Assembly (NCBI GenBank): GCA_013695475.1
Contig: JACDAJ010000220.1
Span: 1 to 53,025 of the forward strand
Source: Rubrobacter sp.
GTDB lineage: Bacteria; Actinomycetota; Rubrobacteria; Rubrobacterales; Rubrobacteraceae
Direction: 5' to 3'
DNA: 53,025 bases
Shown here piece after piece: positions 51,940-53,025 of this stretch. The notes under the pieces were generated by a model that made no database searches, was not told the DNA's origin, and worked only from the letters and a program-made list of their open reading frames with translations. Position numbers and translations under genes: made by a program. Numbering within the stretch: position 1 is the first letter of the stretch; every line of letters starts with the position of its first letter.

Positions 51940-53025
51940 TTATCCGAGGGCTTCACCCATAGCGTCGGCGGCTTCTCCTCCCATGCCGGGGAGCATGTGG
52001 GAGTACGTGTCGAGGGTGATCGCCACCCGAGCGTGTCCGAGGAGTTCCTGGACGAACTTCGGATGTACGTTCTTCGAGAAGAGGAGGGACGCGCACGTGT
52101 GCCGGAGGTCGTGGAAGGTGATTTGAGGCAGCCCGGCGGCCCGTAGCAGCGGGATGAACGACCGCTGGCGAAGGTTCGAGGGGTTTATGAGGCCGCCGGA
52201 CTCTCCGGCGAAGACGAGTCCTCGATCCTGATACAAGCTTCCGACCTTCAACCGCTCTTCGACTTGCCTCGCCCGGTGCCGTTTGAGGGCTTCCACCGCT
52301 CCCGGTGTGAGGCGCACGGTGCGGCGGCTCGCCTTCGTCTTCGGCTCCCCGAGCGCGAGTCCCTTCCCGCCCCCGGTGCGCGCGAGCGTTCGGCGCACAC
52401 GCACCTGGGGAACCCCGGCCTCGAGGTCTACATCGTCCCATTTCAACCCGAGCAACTCGCCGCGCCTCATCCCGGTGTGTAAGGCGAGTACGTACAGGGC
52501 TTCGAGGCGGTTATCCTTCGCCGCCCCGAGCAGCAGCCGGGCTTCGTCGGCGGAGAGGGGCCGCATCTCCTTTGTGGACGGCGTGGGAGCCTTCACGCCG
52601 TCTGTCGGGTTGCGGGGTATCAGGTTCCACCTCACGGCCTGCGAGAGAGCCTTGTGGAGCACGTGGTGGATCTTCTGGACCGTCGAGCCGGAGAGTCCCG
52701 AGTCGAGGCGCCCCCGGTAGAAGCTCTGTAGGTGCATCGCGTTTAGGTTGGAGAGCTTCACTCTCCCGAGCGCGGGCTTCATGTGGACGCGAACGAGGCA
52801 TTCGTCCCGGTAGTAAGTTGACTCCCTTACCGAGCCTCGCACAGCATCCGAGAGCCAGCGATCCATATACGCGCCGACGGTCAGGTTCTGGTCGTCGTAG
52901 ACGATCCCTCTGGCCGCGTCGCCGCGTGCCTCGGCCAGCTTCCGCTCGACCTCCTTGTACTTCTTGCCGTAGATAGTCTTCCTCTTCGGGCCGTCCGGGG
53001 TGTGGATCGTGTAGCGTCCTACATA
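51940..53025 (-). CDS. Tyrosine-family site-specific integrase (5' end beyond the window)
   Basis: At least 361 residues; the frame runs open to the window edge, so the N-terminus is missing. The visible start (YTIHTPDGPKRKTIYGKKYKE) is an AP2-like arm-binding domain, then the core-binding domain (about 55-150, with FYRGRLDSGLSGSTVQKIHHVL) and the catalytic domain: R in TGMRRGELLGLKWDDV, HxLR as HDLRHTCASLLF, then LLGHARVAITLDTYSH with the His and nucleophile Tyr. It integrates and excises a phage or integrative element. Its 3' end points at tRNA-Val 95 bases away, a typical arrangement for tRNA-targeting integrases. Confidence 0.92.
   Translation of the reverse strand, partial: YVGRYTIHTPDGPKRKTIYGKKYKEVERKLAEARGDAARGIVYDDQNLTVGAYMDRWLSDAVRGSVRESTYYRDECLVRVHMKPALGRVKLSNLNAMHLQSFYRGRLDSGLSGSTVQKIHHVLHKALSQAVRWNLIPRNPTDGVKAPTPSTKEMRPLSADEARLLLGAAKDNRLEALYVLALHTGMRRGELLGLKWDDVDLEAGVPQVRVRRTLARTGGGKGLALGEPKTKASRRTVRLTPGAVEALKRHRARQVEERLKVGSLYQDRGLVFAGESGGLINPSNLRQRSFIPLLRAAGLPQITFHDLRHTCASLLFSKNVHPKFVQELLGHARVAITLDTYSHMLPGMGGEAADAMGEALG

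Overview
The window is a chromosomal segment of a high-GC actinobacterium. The basis is the gene families (DUF2630, VanW with a single N-terminal membrane anchor, YIP1 and UPF0173 proteins), frequent GTG and TTG starts, strong third-position GC, and several promoters whose -10 box sits 7-10 bases before the start codon, as expected for leaderless transcripts. A deep-branching class such as Rubrobacteria or Thermoleophilia would fit, but no marker gene here settles it. Most of the window is ordinary chromosome; only the last kilobase enters a mobile element.

Layout. 1-6.7 kb: a cold-shock-domain fusion protein, a DUF2723 membrane protein, a histidine phosphatase, glutaredoxin and a VanW-type envelope protein. 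6.9-13.9 kb: flavin reductase/RidA, a PrsW-like membrane protease, MobA-like, DUF218 and EamA genes, a membrane protein, a UPF0173 hydrolase and a YdcZ-type transporter. 14.0-19 kb: GH15 glycosidase, a nitrilase-family amidase, and a lactate permease divergent from an XRE-cupin regulator with an operator-like palindrome between them. 19-20 kb: two small proteins sharing an unrecognised C-terminal motif. 20-23.8 kb: nicotinate phosphoribosyltransferase divergent from gamma-glutamyltransferase and arginase. 23.9-28.8 kb: a potassium-uptake operon, trkA-trkH-trkH. 29.7-31.8 kb: sucCD. 32-37.3 kb: small genes, then methylmalonyl-CoA epimerase, the large mutase subunit and an Mrp ATPase. 37.5-43.6 kb: metallo-beta-lactamase-fold proteins, a truncated DsbA-like gene, malate dehydrogenase, NUDIX, nitroreductase and a secreted CAP-domain protein. 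43.7-47.5 kb: a geranylgeranyl-reductase-type flavoprotein, a probable frameshifted gene, a coiled-coil protein and a YIP1 protein. 47.7-51.5 kb: isocitrate dehydrogenase, then a likely sulfolipid operon (sqdB, an SqdX-like glycosyltransferase, GtrA). 51.6-53.0 kb: tRNA-Gly, tRNA-Cys, tRNA-Val and a tyrosine integrase that runs off the window.

How the genes fit together. Isocitrate dehydrogenase, succinyl-CoA ligase and malate dehydrogenase are TCA enzymes, and the methylmalonyl-CoA enzymes feed succinyl-CoA into the same cycle, which suits an aerobic heterotroph oxidising propionyl units, lactate and amino acids. The Trk operon, sulfolipid genes and envelope proteins point to attention to osmotic and membrane homeostasis.

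Most unusual features: a family of short-word stutter and inverted repeats in many intergenic gaps; a symmetric -10 box that could drive two leaderless genes in opposite directions; a cold-shock domain fused to an HTH-like domain; the paired LEYYRGHR proteins; and apparent avoidance of RTCGAY in coding sequence.
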